Assembly (NCBI GenBank): GCA_041749535.1
Contig: JBGTBE010000068.1
Span: forward strand, 1-64,000
Direction of reading: 5' to 3'
Source of the DNA: JBBQZU01 sp041749535
GTDB taxonomy: Bacteria; Bacteroidota; Bacteroidia; Flavobacteriales_D; Cryomorphaceae
DNA length: 64,000 nucleotides
Under the pieces are notes generated by a model. That model was not told the DNA's origin. It did no database searches and saw only the letters and a program-made list of their open reading frames with translations. Positions 63,229-64,000 of the stretch are shown in pieces (the first letter of the stretch is position 1; every line of letters starts with the position of its first letter). A program made the position numbers and the translations under genes.

Positions 63229-64000
63229 CTAATATTTCACCACACGGCGGAAATTCCTGCCCATAATTGAAGAAACTGCGACCACATATGTCCCTGAATT
63301 TAAATCGTCCAGAGCAAGTTGCACCACTGAGCCGCCCATAAACTGAAGGTTTCTAACCACCCTGCCTTGAACATCACTAATTATTGCCGCTACGCCACCA
63401 ACATGGGCAGTGAGGTCAAGTGACAGCTCGGATTGAAATGGGACTGGGAATGCATTGAATGATGGACCCGTGTCACGGGTGGTAGTACTTGATGTTGAAA
63501 CACATGCCAGGACATTATTAAATGTTTCTTCCCGGTAAAAAAAGATGCTGTTTCCATAAGTAGGGTCAACCGCGCTTGTGGTCAACGCCACTGATAATAC
63601 AACAGGTTCCACCAACTGAGATGTTACCCCTTCCTGAAGAATTAAGTCACAAAATGAACCTTCCTCATCCATTTCGGAGATGGAAGCGTTGTTGTATCCC
63701 CAAAGCTGCTCCGCACCATCGACAACATACAGAGATAAAGGAAAGATTGAATTCGTTGATTGATGACTTTTTGACCATTCTACAGTACCATCGCCGTTGA
63801 GTTTAAGCATCAAATAAGCTCCGAGACTGGAGCTGTAGGTGCTGGTAATTAAACCTGCATCGCCCGTTTCGAATACATTGGCAACCACTAATTTTTCTTC
63901 ATTGAGAAAGTAATCACGCGCCCATACAATGTCCCCATTGCCATCCATTTTTACCAACCTGTTCCGAATTACGGTATCCTCATCACGGTAATTGGCTGTG
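63229..64000 (-). CDS. T9SS-sorted secreted protein, C-terminal part (runs off right edge)
   Basis: The frame is open from the stop at 63229 to the right edge, giving 257 visible residues. The N-terminal visible part has the repeating KMDGNGDIVWARDY and KLNGDGTVEWSKSH units seen in secreted Bacteroidota beta-propeller-like proteins. The last 75 residues are a type IX sorting domain: FNAFPVPFQSELSLDL, ISDVQGRVVRNLQF and DLNSGTYVVAV...FRRVVKY. The signal peptide and most of the cargo lie beyond the window. Confidence 0.85.
   Translation of the reverse strand, partial: TANYRDEDTVIRNRLVKMDGNGDIVWARDYFLNEEKLVVANVFETGDAGLITSTYSSSLGAYLMLKLNGDGTVEWSKSHQSTNSIFPLSLYVVDGAEQLWGYNNASISEMDEEGSFCDLILQEGVTSQLVEPVVLSVALTTSAVDPTYGNSIFFYREETFNNVLACVSTSSTTTRDTGPSFNAFPVPFQSELSLDLTAHVGGVAAIISDVQGRVVRNLQFMGGSVVQLALDDLNSGTYVVAVSSIMGRNFRRVVKY

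Overview
This window looks like a chromosomal segment of a free-living aquatic member of the Bacteroidota, most like the Flavobacteriales or Cryomorphaceae-type lineages. The evidence is type IX secretion (Por) sorting tails on three proteins plus one orphan tail, TAnnTTTG-type -7 boxes with few Shine-Dalgarno sites, lineage-typical families (DUF6090, DUF3822 next to rsmD, DUF4382, DUF3078, DUF58), and a proteorhodopsin.

Layout. 1-1.2 kb: 5'-truncated RHS/YD-repeat gene running off the left edge. 1.25-9.2 kb: B12-type radical SAM protein, DUF58 protein, thioredoxin and a DnaE with an N-terminal proofreading exonuclease. 9.5-19.1 kb: envelope and stress genes, including a truncated-hemoglobin lipoprotein, an ECF sigma/anti-sigma pair, an MFS carrier, MscS and DUF3078. 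19.1-37.8 kb: dense housekeeping block (RecD-like helicase, rsmD, kdsD-kdsA, coaD, NUDIX/pyrE divergent pair, birA, rsfS-ftsH-DUF2007-cdsA-psd, then radC-wecB-deacetylase-upp-membrane protein-HAD on the minus strand). 38-46.5 kb: T9SS cargo, rpsT, a histidine kinase/response regulator/cyclase operon and a CotH-kinase T9SS protein. 46.5-58.5 kb: accessory signalling block with a 1772-residue sensor kinase built from seven repeated sensor units, a DUF559 nuclease gene bracketed by GC-rich palindromic repeats, three tandem DUF6090 membrane proteins, and an 869-residue cyclase/FGE-like/alpha-beta-hydrolase fusion. 58.5-62.3 kb: the light module. 62.3-64 kb: a small secreted protein and the 3' part of a T9SS protein.

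The most interesting system is the light module at 59.4-62.3 kb: a proton-pump-type rhodopsin followed by one gene encoding a fusion of lycopene beta-cyclase (CrtY) and beta-carotene 15,15'-dioxygenase (Blh). One polypeptide could take lycopene through beta-carotene to retinal, the rhodopsin chromophore. The rhodopsin carries D85/T89/E96 and K227, Met at the spectral-tuning site (green absorption expected), and Gly143 at the position equivalent to bacteriorhodopsin W138, the site that opens the carotenoid-antenna window in xanthorhodopsin. A perfect 26-bp inverted repeat separates the two genes and could set their ratio. No earlier carotenoid genes (crtE, crtB, crtI) are in the window.

Limits: all calls come from reading the sequence by eye and from remembered family motifs. 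No database search, structure prediction or alignment was run. Start codons are often uncertain because ribosome binding sites are weak in this phylum.
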